DNA of 64,000 bases from Paracoccus solventivorans (GTDB lineage Bacteria; Pseudomonadota; Alphaproteobacteria; Rhodobacterales; Rhodobacteraceae), in assembly GCF_900142875.1 (NCBI RefSeq), contig NZ_FRCK01000002.1, positions 124,001-188,000 of the forward strand. The letters run 5' to 3'. Shown here piece by piece: positions 1-11,496 of this stretch. The stretch's first letter is position 1. The number at the start of each line of letters is the position of its first letter. Under the pieces are notes generated by a model, which worked only from the letters and a program-made list of their open reading frames with translations, had not been told where the DNA came from and made no database searches. Position numbers and translations under genes: made by a program.

Positions 1-278
1 CAAGGTCCCAGACGGGTCGCCGCGCCCATTGGTCCGGGGGAGCCGGAACGAGCCTCTCCGCCTGACGCCGCCCGCGGATCCCGCGGCCGAAACAGCCCCA
101 AAATCCGGCGCCTGCCCACAACGGCAGCATGTACCCGTGCCCGGAAGTTCAGCAGGTCTTGAAATGGCACCCGCGCCCACGGGGCTGGACGAATTGCCCG
201 GAATCGGCACAATCATCGTCGGGCCAGGCCGCGATCGGCGGTTCGCCCGGCACAACCGCAACGGAGATTTCGGCCACC

Positions 279-1298
279 GTGACCGCATTGACGCAGTTCC
301 AGCGGCTCGAGGCCGCGGGGGTGTGGCGCCCCGAGCCGGGCGGGCGGCTGCATGACGTGATCGTGTCCTTCGGGGATGCCACGCTGATCCTGCGCGATCC
401 CCGCTCGGAAGAGCCGCTGTCGCATTGGTCGCTGCCGGCGGTGACGCGGCTCAATCCCGGCCAGCTGCCCGCGATCTTCGCCCCCGGCGACGCCGCCCAG
501 GACGAGGTGGTGGAGATCGACGACCGGCTAATGGTGCAGGCGATCGAGCGCGTCCATTCCGCCATCGCCGCCAGCCGCCCGCACAAGGGCCGGCTGCGCA
601 GCGCCTTGATCTGGTCAGCCGCCGCCGCCGGGGCGCTCGCCGCGGCTGTCTGGCTGCCCGGCGCGGTGATCGCCCATGCGGCACGGGTGGCGCCGCCGGC
701 GCAGCGCACGGCGATCGGGCTCGCGCTGCTGGCCGACATGCGGCAAGCGGCCGGCACTCCCTGCGACCGGCCGGCGGGGGCGGCGGTGCTCGACCGGCTG
801 TCGGCGCGGCTGCTGGGCCCCGAGGGGCGGATCGTGGTGCTGCCGGCGACGATGCGGGGGGCGCGGGCGCTGCCGGGGCGCATCGTGGTGATTGGCGACG
901 ACATGATCGCGGGCGAGCCGGGGCCGGCGGTGGCGGCGGGGCATGTGCTCGCGGCCGATGCGGTGGCGGCGGATGCGGATCCGCTCGAGGCGGTGCTGCG
1001 CGCGGTCGGGATCCGCGCGGCGCTGACAATGTTGACCTCGGGCGAGCTGGCGGCCGAGTCCATCGCCGGACAGGGCGCGGCGCTGCTGTCACGCCCCGCA
1101 CCCCGCCCCGATGACGAGACGCTGCTGGCGCGGATGGAAGAGGCGGGCGTGTCAAGCCAGCCCTATGCGCGCTCGCTCGACCCCTCCGGGGAAACCGTGC
1201 TGACGCTGATCGAGGCCGATCCCTGGCGATCGTCCGAGCCCGAGCCGCTCGCCAGCGAGGGAGAGTGGTTGCAGTTGCAACAGATCTGCGCCCGCTGA
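279..1298 (+). CDS. Membrane-anchored protein of unknown function, possibly a degenerate M48-like peptidase
   Basis: 339 codons from the GTG at 279; an in-frame ATG at 129 would add 50 residues of poor, non-conserved-looking sequence. About 100 soluble residues are followed by one hydrophobic segment (about residues 105-128) and then a roughly 210-residue domain. In that domain LPGRIVVIGDDMI followed about a dozen residues later by AAGHVLAADA resembles the strand-plus-helix layout of M48 peptidases, but HExxH is absent, so peptidase activity is unlikely. That resemblance is inference. The end of the gene is convergent with the SPOR gene. I see nothing supportable in bases 1-278. Confidence 0.6.
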   Translation: MTALTQFQRLEAAGVWRPEPGGRLHDVIVSFGDATLILRDPRSEEPLSHWSLPAVTRLNPGQLPAIFAPGDAAQDEVVEIDDRLMVQAIERVHSAIAASRPHKGRLRSALIWSAAAAGALAAAVWLPGAVIAHAARVAPPAQRTAIGLALLADMRQAAGTPCDRPAGAAVLDRLSARLLGPEGRIVVLPATMRGARALPGRIVVIGDDMIAGEPGPAVAAGHVLAADAVAADADPLEAVLRAVGIRAALTMLTSGELAAESIAGQGAALLSRPAPRPDDETLLARMEEAGVSSQPYARSLDPSGETVLTLIEADPWRSSEPEPLASEGEWLQLQQICAR

Positions 1299-1376
1299 GC
1301 CTTGGGCCGGAGGCGGGTGGCGCCCGGCGGAACCGCAGCGGCACTTTCTGAAGACGACGTTGCGGATGTAACAAAC

Positions 1377-2663
1377 TCATCGCGCCACCAGCCGGGCGAA
1401 ACCCGCCTTGCGCAGCCGGTCGGCCATGCGCACCATCGCCTCTCGCCCCTCCAGCGGCCCGACCATGACGGAACTGAGGGTGGTCTGCCCCGGCTTGCTG
1501 CGCACCACCGGCAGGCCCATGGCAACCAGTTTCTCCGCCAGCCTATGTGCGTCAAGCGGATCCTTGAAGGCGCCGACCTCGAGATATCGCGCACCCGGCG
1601 GGATCAGCAGCGGGACGTCGAGCCGCGTCCCCGCCGGACCGGAGGCTGTGCGCGACGCGGTGGCTGGGCTGGAGGCGATCGAGGTCGTGGGCGGTGACGC
1701 GGCGGTCGGCGGTGAAGTCGCCGGCGTCGGAGGAGAGGTTGTCGCCGGCACGGCTTGCACAGCCGCCACTGTAGCGGCCGGAGGAGTCGCTGCCGGAGGC
1801 GCGGCCTGCGAGGCTGTCGCAGCAGCGGCCGGCGGAGTGGTTGTCACGGGCACCGCTTGCGCAGCTGCCACAACAGCGCCCGGCGGAGCCGAGACCGGAA
1901 ACGCCACCTGTGGGGCTGTCGCAGCAGCGGCCGGCGGAGTTGTGGCCGGAGGCACGATCTGCGGCACCATCCCAGCCGCCAACGAAGTGGGCGGAATATC
2001 GGGTTCTGCCGTCGCAAGCTTCGGTGCGGCCGCAACGGCCGGTACCCGGGGCGCCAGCGCCAGCTGGTTCTCGGCCGGGCCGCAGAGGCCCAGGGGGTCA
2101 CTTGCGCCGATCAGCTTGCACATATGCTCGGCACGGGCGGGGCCGACCAGCTGCCGGCGCAGGTCCGGGGCGGTCGCGATCATGCGGCCGATACCCAGCG
2201 GATCGGCGTCCGGCCTGGCCGCAGGCGGGGCCTCGCCTGCCGCGGAATCCCCAGCGCCCCGGACCGGAGGCAGCGTTTCGCCCGCGACCAGTTCGCCCTC
2301 GTGCAGGTTGGTGATGATGGTCTCGGTCAGCAGCCGCTCGATCTGCGCCGCGCGCGGTTCCGTCCCGGGCGGCGACGGGGCATCGGCCCCGCGGGCGGCA
2401 AGCGTCGGCGGCCAGCCGCAGATCGCGGCGCCCTCGCGGGACAGGCGGGCGCGCCAGCCCGCCTCGGTCCGCAGGAACACGCAGCCGTTTGCATCGATAT
2501 ATTGCCGGCCGGTGAAATCCGGCGGCGGCGGCTCGGCCGGGCGGCGCGGGTCCAGGGTGCCCGCAACCGGCCCTTCGGGACGGGGCACGACAGTCTCGGC
2601 CCCCTGGGCCAGGACCAACCCCGGGAGCATGTATAACAACAGCGCGACAACCCGCAGCCACAT
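1377..2663 (-). CDS. Secreted or periplasmic SPOR-domain protein
   Basis: 428 residues from the ATG at 2663, which follows a purine-rich GAAGGGA; an upstream in-frame start would put 17 charged residues before the signal peptide. Residues 1-19 (MWLRVVALLLYMLPGLVLA) form a signal peptide. The middle has a conserved-looking domain with single Cys residues and then about 130 residues of Pro/Ala/Thr-rich linker with repeats of the type TPPAAAATA. The last about 70 residues (YLEVGAFKDPLDAHRLAEKL to the end) match a SPOR domain, a family that binds denuded septal peptidoglycan. A role in cell division or envelope maintenance is inferred from that domain only. Confidence 0.75.
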   Translation of the reverse strand: MWLRVVALLLYMLPGLVLAQGAETVVPRPEGPVAGTLDPRRPAEPPPPDFTGRQYIDANGCVFLRTEAGWRARLSREGAAICGWPPTLAARGADAPSPPGTEPRAAQIERLLTETIITNLHEGELVAGETLPPVRGAGDSAAGEAPPAARPDADPLGIGRMIATAPDLRRQLVGPARAEHMCKLIGASDPLGLCGPAENQLALAPRVPAVAAAPKLATAEPDIPPTSLAAGMVPQIVPPATTPPAAAATAPQVAFPVSAPPGAVVAAAQAVPVTTTPPAAAATASQAAPPAATPPAATVAAVQAVPATTSPPTPATSPPTAASPPTTSIASSPATASRTASGPAGTRLDVPLLIPPGARYLEVGAFKDPLDAHRLAEKLVAMGLPVVRSKPGQTTLSSVMVGPLEGREAMVRMADRLRKAGFARLVAR

Positions 2664-2749
2664 CGCCGGCCCTTCCCTTCTAGCCCCCGATTCGCGGGCC
2701 CTGGACCGATCCATAGCGTAGCAGTCGCTAACTGCCGGTTAACGCGCGC

Positions 2750-3388
2750 TCATTTCGTGCCGAACAGCCGGTCCCCGGCGTCGCCCAGCCCGGGCACGAT
2801 ATAGCCGTGCTCGTCCAGGCGCTCGTCCAGCGCGGCAGTATAGATCGGCACGTCGGGATGGGCCTCGGCCATCCGGCGCACCCCTTCGGGCGCGGCCAGC
2901 AGGCACAGGAAGCGGATGTCGCGCGCGCCCTTTTCCTTGAGCAGGTCGATCGCCGCCGCCGAGCTATTGCCCGTCGCCAGCATCGGATCGACCACGATCA
3001 CGATGCGCGCGCCCAGCTCTCCGGGCACCTTGTCGTAATATTGTACCGGGCGCAGCGTCTCGGGGTCGCGGTAGAGGCCGATGAAGCCGACCCGGGCCGA
3101 GGGCACCAGCTCGAGGATCCCGTCCAGCAGCCCGTTTCCCGCCCGCAGGATCGAGATCAGCGCCAGTTTCTTGCCGGCGAGCAGCGGCGCCTCCATCTCG
3201 GACATCGGGGTGCGGATGCGGGTGGTGCGCAGCTCCAGATCGCGGGTGACCTCATAGGCCAGCAACAGGCTGATCTCGCGCAAGAGCCGGCGGAAGGTGG
3301 CGGTCGAGGCGCCCTCGTCGCGCATCAGCGTCAGCTTGTGCTGGACCAGCGGGTGATCGACGATGGTCAGGCTGGGGTGCAGGGTCAT
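2750..3388 (-). CDS. upp: Uracil phosphoribosyltransferase
   Basis: 212 residues, the usual length. Converts uracil plus PRPP to UMP in pyrimidine salvage. The PRPP-binding motif [17 protein letters not shown] is intact, and the C-terminal [17 protein letters not shown] is the typical uracil-binding end. The ATG at 3388 follows AAGGAG at good spacing; the codon before it is TTG, so 3391 is less likely. It lies about 100 bases downstream of cdd on the same strand. Together the two genes route cytidine/deoxycytidine and uracil into UMP and may be cotranscribed. Confidence 0.95.
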   Translation of the reverse strand: MTLHPSLTIVDHPLVQHKLTLMRDEGASTATFRRLLREISLLLAYEVTRDLELRTTRIRTPMSEMEAPLLAGKKLALISILRAGNGLLDGILELVPSARVGFIGLYRDPETLRPVQYYDKVPGELGARIVIVVDPMLATGNSSAAAIDLLKEKGARDIRFLCLLAAPEGVRRMAEAHPDVPIYTAALDERLDEHGYIVPGLGDAGDRLFGTK

Positions 3389-3490
3389 CAAGGCTCCTTC
3401 GGCGTCAATCTTTTGGCAAGGTTTTCATGCGCAACTGGGGCAAGGCGGGCGAATCGAAAGGACCGGCACCATGCAGCGAAACTGACACTC

Positions 3491-3880
3491 CTATCGGCCC
3501 AGGTGGCCGACGTCGAAGCGGCCGGGCAGCAGCTCGCCCACAGTGGTGGTCACGGACTTGCCGTCCAGCGTGGCCAGCAGCACCGGCGTATCGCTGCGCG
3601 CGAACTCGGCCAGTTTCTGACGGCAGCCGCCGCAGGGCGGCGCGGGCTGGGCGCTGGCAGAGATGACGCAGACCTCGGTGATCACCGTCTCGCCGGCGGC
3701 GACCATGCGGGCGATGGCGCCGGCCTCGGCGCAGGTGCCCTCGGGGTAGGCGACGTTCTCGACGTTGCAGCCGGCATAGATCGCGCCCGAGGCGCCGCGC
3801 ACGGCGGCCCCGACCTTGAAGCCGGAATAGGGGGCATAGGCGGCCTCGCGGACCCGCCGGGCGGCGTCGATCAGGGACAT
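3491..3880 (-). CDS. cdd: Cytidine deaminase
   Basis: 129 residues from the ATG at 3880, the length of the homotetrameric zinc form. It deaminates cytidine and deoxycytidine to uridine and deoxyuridine. The zinc motif TCAEAGAI (Cys50, catalytic Glu52) and the second pair PPCGGCRQ (Cys83, Cys86) are present, as is the N-terminal APYSGFKVGAA. The reading frame stays open upstream for almost 3 kb opposite maeB, which is a consequence of high GC and not part of the gene. Upstream it is divergent from maeB. Confidence 0.93.
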   Translation of the reverse strand: MSLIDAARRVREAAYAPYSGFKVGAAVRGASGAIYAGCNVENVAYPEGTCAEAGAIARMVAAGETVITEVCVISASAQPAPPCGGCRQKLAEFARSDTPVLLATLDGKSVTTTVGELLPGRFDVGHLGR

Positions 3881-4378
3881 GGGCTTACCCTCTGGTTGCC
3901 GGGCCATCATTCCCGGGGCGGCGCCTGCGCGCAAGGCTGGGTACGAGGTGAACGGGGATGTGGGACGAGCGGCGCCATGCGCCGACGGGACGATGGGCGC
4001 GTGGGGGCAGCAGCACGGCGTTACTGCCAGGGTGCGACAGGACCGGCCGGCTGCGATGAGGAGGAGGCGAAGGAACGAGACGGCAGACTGCAACAATCCG
4101 GGCGCCAGAGCCGCGCGGCGAGCAGGAACAGAAAGGAGCGTGCAGGAACACCCGCGGGACGAACATGCGCACACCGGGCAACCACGGGCGGCGGCCGCGG
4201 GGCCTCGTCCCCCTGGCAACCATGGGCGCGCCGCGGGGCTTCCCCGGGGCCACCACGCACACTGACCGCGGCGCTTCCCCGGCAGGCGGCTTTCGCCAGA
4301 CGGGATCGCAGCGGGGCGCGCTTGTGACCGGGCGGGCGCGGGATTAGGAAAAACCTGCAGGCAGCAGGAGATCGGACC
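3881..4378. other. Intergenic region between divergent cdd and maeB, no gene recognised
   Basis: 498 bases. Open frames exist on both strands but show arginine/proline-rich compositional translations with no motif or good ribosome site, so I call none. It must hold the promoters of cdd (-) and maeB (+). The only clear signal is AGGAG at 4366-4370, the ribosome site of maeB. Confidence 0.6.
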
Positions 4379-6658
<2,280 letters not shown>

Positions 6659-6676
6659 GGCGAATCGCGCACTGGG

Positions 6677-6700
6677 CCCGGGCGCACCGCGCCCGGGTTT
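6677..6700 (+). terminator. Intrinsic terminator after maeB
   Basis: Perfect 9-bp stem CCCGGGCGC (6677-6685) / GCGCCCGGG (6689-6697) with a 3-base loop, followed by TTT. It starts 18 bases after the maeB stop. The T tract is short, as is common in high-GC genomes. Confidence 0.65.
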
Positions 6701-6755
6701 GCAAGACCGCGGCGCCCCGCCCGCGGCTGCAAACCCGGCCCCCGAGGTTTGCAAA
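6698..6755. promoter_or_regulatory. Cluster of TTTGCAAA-type sites upstream of prpE (candidate ScfR/PccR operator)
   Basis: A perfect palindrome TTTGCAAA lies at 6748-6755, with partial copies CTGCAAA at 6727-6733 and TTTGCAAG at 6698-6705. The ScfR family (RamB, PccR) is known to bind TTTGCAAA-type motifs, and PccR controls propionyl-CoA assimilation in Rhodobacter. The downstream gene is propionyl-CoA synthetase, which fits. Spacing between copies is irregular here. The first partial site abuts the maeB terminator. Confidence 0.5.
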
Positions 6756-6876
6756 CCCACCCGCCGGAAAGCGCGGGTATTTTTCGATCCTGCCCGGCCT
6801 TCCCGGGGCAATATTCTTGATCCCCGCGCCCCCGGGTCTTACCAGAAGACAGGGAAGATCAGCGGAGAGCCGGGGT

Positions 6877-8769
6877 ATGAGTTATCAGGAAGTCTACGCC
6901 GCGTGGAAGAACGATCCCGAAGCGTTCTGGATGGAGGCGGCGTCGCGCGTCGACTGGATGACCCCGCCCGGCAAGGCGCTGTTCGACGAGCGCGCGCCCT
7001 TCTACGAGTGGTTCTCGGACGGGCAGCTCAACGCCTGCTGGAATGCGGTCGACCGCCATGTCGAGGCCGGGCGCGGCGACCAACTGGCCATCATCCACGA
7101 CAGCCCGATCACCCATTCCTATCGCGGCATCACCTATCGCGACCTGCAATCCCGCGTCGCCAGCCTGGCGGGGGCGCTGCGTGCCAAGGGCGTCGAAAAG
7201 GGCGACCGGGTGATCATCTACATGCCGATGGTGCCCGAGGCGCTGGAGGCGATGCTGGCCTGTTCGCGGCTGGGGGCGATCCACTCGGTCGTGTTCGGCG
7301 GCTTCGCCGCGCATGAGCTGGCGGTGCGCATCGACGACTGCACCCCCAAGGCGATCATCGCGGCCTCTTGCGGGCTGGAACCGGGGCGGATCGTGCAGTA
7401 CAAGCCGCTGCTGGACCGCGCGCTGGAGCTGGCTGAACACGCGCCCGAGTTCTGCGTGATCCTGCAGCGCGAGCAAGAGGTCGCCAAGCTGGTCGAGGGG
7501 CGCGACGTCGCCTGGCACAGCTTCCAGTACGGGATCGAGCCGGCCGAATGCGTGCCGGTCGCCGGCAATCACCCGCACTATATCCTGTATACCTCGGGCA
7601 CCACCGGCCAGCCCAAGGGGGTGGTGCGCCACACCGGCGGCCATGTGGTTGCGCTGAACTGGACGATGAAGAACATCTACGGCATCGACACCGGCGACGT
7701 GTTCTGGGCGGCCTCCGACGTGGGCTGGGTCGTGGGCCACAGCTATATCTGCTATGCGCCGCTGTTCGCCGGCGCCACCACCATCGTGTTCGAGGGCAAG
7801 CCCGTCGGCACCCCCGACCCCGGCACCTTCGGCCGCATCATCCAGAACCACAAGGTCAAGTCCTTCTTCACCGCGCCGACCGCGATCCGCGCGGTCAAGC
7901 GCGAGGACCCCGAGTGCAGCTATATCAAGGACTACAGCCTCAAGTCGCTACAGGCGGTGTTCCTGGCCGGCGAGCGCGCCGACCCCGACACGGTGAAATG
8001 GGTGGAAGAGCACCTGCAGGTGCCGGTGATCGACCACTGGTGGCAGACCGAGACCGGCTGGCCCATCGTCGCCAACCCGCTGGGGCTGGGGCTGCTGCCG
8101 GTCAAGCACGGCTCGCCCAGCGTGCCGATGCCGGGATATGACGTGCAGGTGCTGGACGAGGCCGGCCACCCGGTCCCCGCCGGCACGCTGGGCGCGGTCA
8201 CGATCAAGCTGCCCCTGCCCCCCGGCACGCTGCCGACGCTGTGGAACGCCGAGGAGCGGTTCCGCAAATCCTATCTCGACGCCTTCCCCGGCTATTACGA
8301 GACCGGCGATGCCGGCTTCATCGACGAGGACGGCTATCTCTACATCATGGCGCGCACCGATGACGTGATCAACGTCGCCGGTCACCGCCTGTCCACCGGC
8401 GCGATGGAGGAGGTGCTGTCCTCGCATCCCGACGTGGCCGAATGCGCGGTGATCGGGGTGGCCGACCCGCTCAAGGGGCAGACGCCGCTGGGCTTCCTGT
8501 GCCTCAAGAAAGGCGCGGCGGCGTCGGCCGAGCAGGTCGGGCGCGAGGTGGTGCAGATGGTGCGCGACCAGATCGGGCCGGTGGCCGCCTTCAAGACCAC
8601 GGTGGTGGTCGACCGGCTGCCCAAGACCCGCTCGGGCAAGATCCTGCGCGCGACCATGGCCAAGATCGCCGACAACGAGGATTTCAAGATGCCGGCGACC
8701 ATCGACGACCCGGCGGTGCTGGACGAGATCCGCACGGCGCTGCAGAAGATCGGGCTGGCGGGCGGCTGA
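6877..8769 (+). CDS. prpE: Propionyl-CoA synthetase (AMP-forming acyl-CoA synthetase)
   Basis: 630 residues from the ATG at 6877 preceded by GCGGAGAG; an in-frame ATG at 6817 would add 20 unlikely residues. Activates propionate (probably also acetate) to the CoA thioester with ATP. The AMP-binding signature YTSGTTGQPKGVVR (about residue 235), WWQTETGW, YYETGDAG and the C-terminal acetylatable lysine motif KTRSGKILRATM are all intact. The N-terminal YxxVYAAWKNDPEAFW and the overall sequence fit PrpE better than Acs, but the acyl preference is inferred. Possible operator sites lie just upstream. Confidence 0.88.
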   Translation: MSYQEVYAAWKNDPEAFWMEAASRVDWMTPPGKALFDERAPFYEWFSDGQLNACWNAVDRHVEAGRGDQLAIIHDSPITHSYRGITYRDLQSRVASLAGALRAKGVEKGDRVIIYMPMVPEALEAMLACSRLGAIHSVVFGGFAAHELAVRIDDCTPKAIIAASCGLEPGRIVQYKPLLDRALELAEHAPEFCVILQREQEVAKLVEGRDVAWHSFQYGIEPAECVPVAGNHPHYILYTSGTTGQPKGVVRHTGGHVVALNWTMKNIYGIDTGDVFWAASDVGWVVGHSYICYAPLFAGATTIVFEGKPVGTPDPGTFGRIIQNHKVKSFFTAPTAIRAVKREDPECSYIKDYSLKSLQAVFLAGERADPDTVKWVEEHLQVPVIDHWWQTETGWPIVANPLGLGLLPVKHGSPSVPMPGYDVQVLDEAGHPVPAGTLGAVTIKLPLPPGTLPTLWNAEERFRKSYLDAFPGYYETGDAGFIDEDGYLYIMARTDDVINVAGHRLSTGAMEEVLSSHPDVAECAVIGVADPLKGQTPLGFLCLKKGAAASAEQVGREVVQMVRDQIGPVAAFKTTVVVDRLPKTRSGKILRATMAKIADNEDFKMPATIDDPAVLDEIRTALQKIGLAGG

Positions 8770-8784
8770 GCCCGCCCCGGACGC

Positions 8785-9102
8785 CCTGCCCCGCTCGGTA
8801 GCCGACTCAGATACTCGCAACCCTTTGCGGATGAAACGAGTGGGGCGGAGGTAAGGATGTGGTCGTCGCGCTTGTCATAACGGATTGCGTCGGCGGGACT
8901 TGCCGGGGCTCGCTGAAGAACTGGTCAATCTGGTTCTTGCGTCGATCCTGCCCCCTCGGCCGCCGACTGGGATTTTTCGCAACCTTACGCGGATGGAAAC
9001 GAGTTGGGCGGAGGTAAGGATGTAGTCGTTGCGCTTGTCATAACGGCTTGCGACGGCGGACTTGCCTGAGTTGAAGAACCGGCAATCTGGTTCTTGCGTC
9101 GA
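8785..9102 (-). mobile_element. Two tandem degenerate fragments of an IS5-type transposase 3' end
   Basis: Two imperfect copies of a roughly 155-base unit lie head to tail (about 8785-8946 and 8947-9102). Read on the minus strand with one frameshift each, they give RKNQI..FF and then RYDKRNDYILTSAQLVSIR (copy 2) or RYDKRDDHILTSAPLVS (copy 1). This is the conserved C-terminus of IS5-family (IS427-like) transposases (RxxxERFF...RYDK...LASIRLWLR). No 5' part, catalytic residues or terminal repeat remain. The fragments sit downstream of prpE. Confidence 0.7.
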
Positions 9103-9107
9103 GAGAG

Positions 9108-9180
9108 CATCCGGCCGAAATCCGGGCTCCGCCTTCGCATCGGCATCGGCATCGGCATCGGCATCGGCATCGGCCGGATG
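9108..9180. repeat. GCATCG hexanucleotide repeat flanked by a 10-base inverted repeat
   Basis: Six uninterrupted copies of GCATCG run from 9138 to about 9173. The tract is bracketed by CATCCGGCCG (9108-9117) and its reverse complement CGGCCGGATG (9171-9180). It sits between the IS5-type fragments and the aroA 3' end. No gene spans it convincingly. Confidence 0.75.
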
Positions 9181-9270
9181 TCCGCCTTAGCCACTGCTCG
9201 GCAACACCGTCGCGCAGGGCATTGTTGTCAACTTGCCCGGCATGGCAGCACGGTTAACGGGTATGCGGCC

Positions 9271-10602
9271 CTAGCCGAGTTCGGCGCCCAACCCGCGCAT
9301 CAGTGCCACGAAATCGGGAAAGCTGGTCGCGATCGGCCCGGCGTCGTCCACGGTGATCGGGCGTTCCGACACCAGCCCGGCCACCAGGAACGACATGGCG
9401 ATGCGGTGGTCGAGATGGGTGGCGACGGTGGCGCCGCCCTTCAGCCCGCCGGTGCCGTGCACGGTCAGGCTGTCGCGGGTTTCCTCGACCCGGCCGCCGT
9501 TCGCCTCGAGCCCGCGGGCCATGGCGTCGATGCGGTCGCTTTCCTTGACCCGCAGCTCGGCCACCCCGTTCATCACCGTGCTGCCCTCGGCAAAGGCGGC
9601 GATCACCGACAGGATCGGAAACTCGTCGATCATGCTGGCGGCGCGCTCGGGGGCCACCGTCACCCCGTGCAGCGGGCCGTGGCGGACGGTCAGGTCGGCG
9701 ACCGGCTCTCCGCCCTCGATGCGGTCGTTTTCCCAGCGCAGGTCGGCGCCCATCTCGGCCAGCACGTGATAGAGCCCGTCGCGGGTGGGGTTGCGGCTGA
9801 CGCCCTCGACCCGGATTTCCGACCCCGGCACGATCAGCGCCGCCGCCACCGGGAAGGCCGCCGAGGACGGGTCGCGCGGCACCGCTACCGCGCAGGGGCG
9901 CAGCTCGGGGCGGCCGGTCAGGGTGATCACATGGCCCTCGTCGGTGATCGCGGTGCGGACGGTGGCGCCGAACCCGGCCAGCATCCGCTCGGTATGGTCG
10001 CGGGTCGGCTCGGCCTCGATCACCACGGTTTCGCCGGGGGCATTGAGCCCGGCCAGCAGCACCGCCGACTTGATCTGCGCGCTCGCGACCGGGGTGCGGT
10101 AGCGCAGCGGCAACGGATCGGCGGCGCCGGTGATGGTCACGGGCAGGAACTCGCCCTCGCGCGCGGTGACCTGCGCCCCGAACAGCTCGAGCGGGCCGGT
10201 GATCCGCCGCATCGGCCGGCGCGACAGGCTGGCATCGCCGGTGAAGGTGGCGGTGATCGGCGTGGTCGCCATCGCGCCCATGATCAGCCGCACCCCGGTG
10301 CCGGAATTGCCGCAGTCGATCACGGTTTCGGGCGAGGAAAATCCGCCCACGCCGACGCCCTGCACCCGCCACTCACCCGCGCCCACGCGCTCGACAGTGG
10401 CGCCGAACGCCTCCATCGCGCGGGCGGTGTCGATCACGTCCTGCGATTCCAGCAGACCGGTGATCCGCGTCTCGCCCACCGCCAGCGCACCCAGGATCAG
10501 CGCCCGGTGGCTGACCGACTTGTCCCCCGGCACCAGCGCATTCCCCTTCAGGGGCCCCGAGCGGCGGGCGGTCATCGGTTGCGGCTGGGTGCTGTGGGAC
10601 AT
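9271..10602 (-). CDS. aroA: 3-phosphoshikimate 1-carboxyvinyltransferase (EPSP synthase)
   Basis: 443 residues from the ATG at 10602, preceded by AAGGAG; an in-frame ATG at 10671 would add a 23-residue non-family leader. Transfers enolpyruvate from PEP to shikimate 3-phosphate in the shikimate pathway. Signatures: [13 protein letters not shown] near the N-terminus, [14 protein letters not shown] (PEP/S3P site) and [20 protein letters not shown] near residue 345. The GNSGTG loop keeps Gly, not the Ala of class II enzymes. Downstream lie the hexanucleotide repeat and the IS fragments. Confidence 0.95.
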   Translation of the reverse strand: MSHSTQPQPMTARRSGPLKGNALVPGDKSVSHRALILGALAVGETRITGLLESQDVIDTARAMEAFGATVERVGAGEWRVQGVGVGGFSSPETVIDCGNSGTGVRLIMGAMATTPITATFTGDASLSRRPMRRITGPLELFGAQVTAREGEFLPVTITGAADPLPLRYRTPVASAQIKSAVLLAGLNAPGETVVIEAEPTRDHTERMLAGFGATVRTAITDEGHVITLTGRPELRPCAVAVPRDPSSAAFPVAAALIVPGSEIRVEGVSRNPTRDGLYHVLAEMGADLRWENDRIEGGEPVADLTVRHGPLHGVTVAPERAASMIDEFPILSVIAAFAEGSTVMNGVAELRVKESDRIDAMARGLEANGGRVEETRDSLTVHGTGGLKGGATVATHLDHRIAMSFLVAGLVSERPITVDDAGPIATSFPDFVALMRGLGAELG

Positions 10603-10713
10603 GATCGGCTCCTTGGTCGCGGCAGTGATAGCGTGGCCAAAGGGGCGCGGCCATGCCCTTCTTCCTTGCAAAAATATCCCCGCCGGAGGCAGGCCGTGCC
10701 AGCGACCTCCCCC

Positions 10714-11409
10714 CTAGCGCCGGAAGGTCGCGTAATGCGGCACGCGGCCCTCGCGCAGCGCCTTCTGCTCGTAGCGGGTGGAGTGCCAGTCGTCCCAGGG
10801 CGCGGGCCCTTCGTGGACCAGGGTGAAGCCGGCGGCCGGGACCTCTTCCAGCGTCTGGCGCATATAGTCGGGAATGTCGGTCGCCACCCGGAACTCGGCC
10901 CCCGGCGCCATCACCCGGTAGAGCGGGATCAGATGCTCGGGCGTGACGAAGCGGCGGCGGTGGTGGCGGGCCTTGGGCCAGGGGTCGGGATAATTGAGAA
11001 ACGCGCGGGCAATCGAGCCATCGGGCAGCACGTCCATCAGGTCGCGCGCATCACCCGGATGCACGCTGACGTTCGACACGCCCGCCGCGCGGATCTTGCC
11101 CAGCAGCATGGCGACGCCGTTGATGAAGGGCTCGCAGCCGATGATCCCGATATCCGGATAGCGCGCGGCCATGGCGACCATGTGCTCGCCGCCGCCAAAG
11201 CCGATTTCCAGCCAGACCGGGCGGGCGTCGCCAAAGATCGCCGCCGGGTCGATGGGGGTGCGGTCGGGGTTTTCGGCGGTGGTGATCCCGCGCGGGCGCA
11301 GGCTGCCCAGATCCTCGGACAGATAGCCCTTCTGGCTTTGGCGCAGGGTCTTGCCGTGGCGGCGGCCGTAGAAGTTGCGGCGCGGGGGGGTGGGGTCGAA
11401 CTCGCTCAT
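10714..11409 (-). CDS. trmB: tRNA (guanine-N7-)-methyltransferase
   Basis: 231 residues from the ATG at 11409; a further in-frame start 14 codons upstream gives a basic tail not needed for the fold. Methylates G46 of tRNA with S-adenosylmethionine. Motifs include the SAM site LEIGFGGGEHM, INGVAMLLGKI, FLNYPDPWPKARHHRRRFV and TDIPDYMRQTL, all typical of TrmB. It lies 111 bases upstream of the aroA start on the same strand. Confidence 0.93.
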   Translation of the reverse strand: MSEFDPTPPRRNFYGRRHGKTLRQSQKGYLSEDLGSLRPRGITTAENPDRTPIDPAAIFGDARPVWLEIGFGGGEHMVAMAARYPDIGIIGCEPFINGVAMLLGKIRAAGVSNVSVHPGDARDLMDVLPDGSIARAFLNYPDPWPKARHHRRRFVTPEHLIPLYRVMAPGAEFRVATDIPDYMRQTLEEVPAAGFTLVHEGPAPWDDWHSTRYEQKALREGRVPHYATFRR

Positions 11410-11496
11410 GCAGGCGCGATGCCGCGACGGCGGGCGAAGGTCAAGCGGCAAGGTTCAGGGGGGCGCTGCCCCCGCCGCCCGGGGGCGGCCCCCCCG

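Noticed and set aside
1700..2000. Possible CRISPR or tandem repeat array in the SPOR gene
   Set aside because: The repeats are irregular and in frame, encoding the Pro/Ala linker; there are no spacers.
2807..4327. Long plus-strand frame opposite upp and cdd
   Set aside because: Translation is a His/Gln/Arg-rich mirror of the real genes, without any motif or ribosome site.
8985..9194. Short frame with repeated Met-Pro residues over the hexanucleotide repeat
   Set aside because: The Met-Pro run is only the repeat read in one frame; the rest is the out-of-frame IS5-type fragment.
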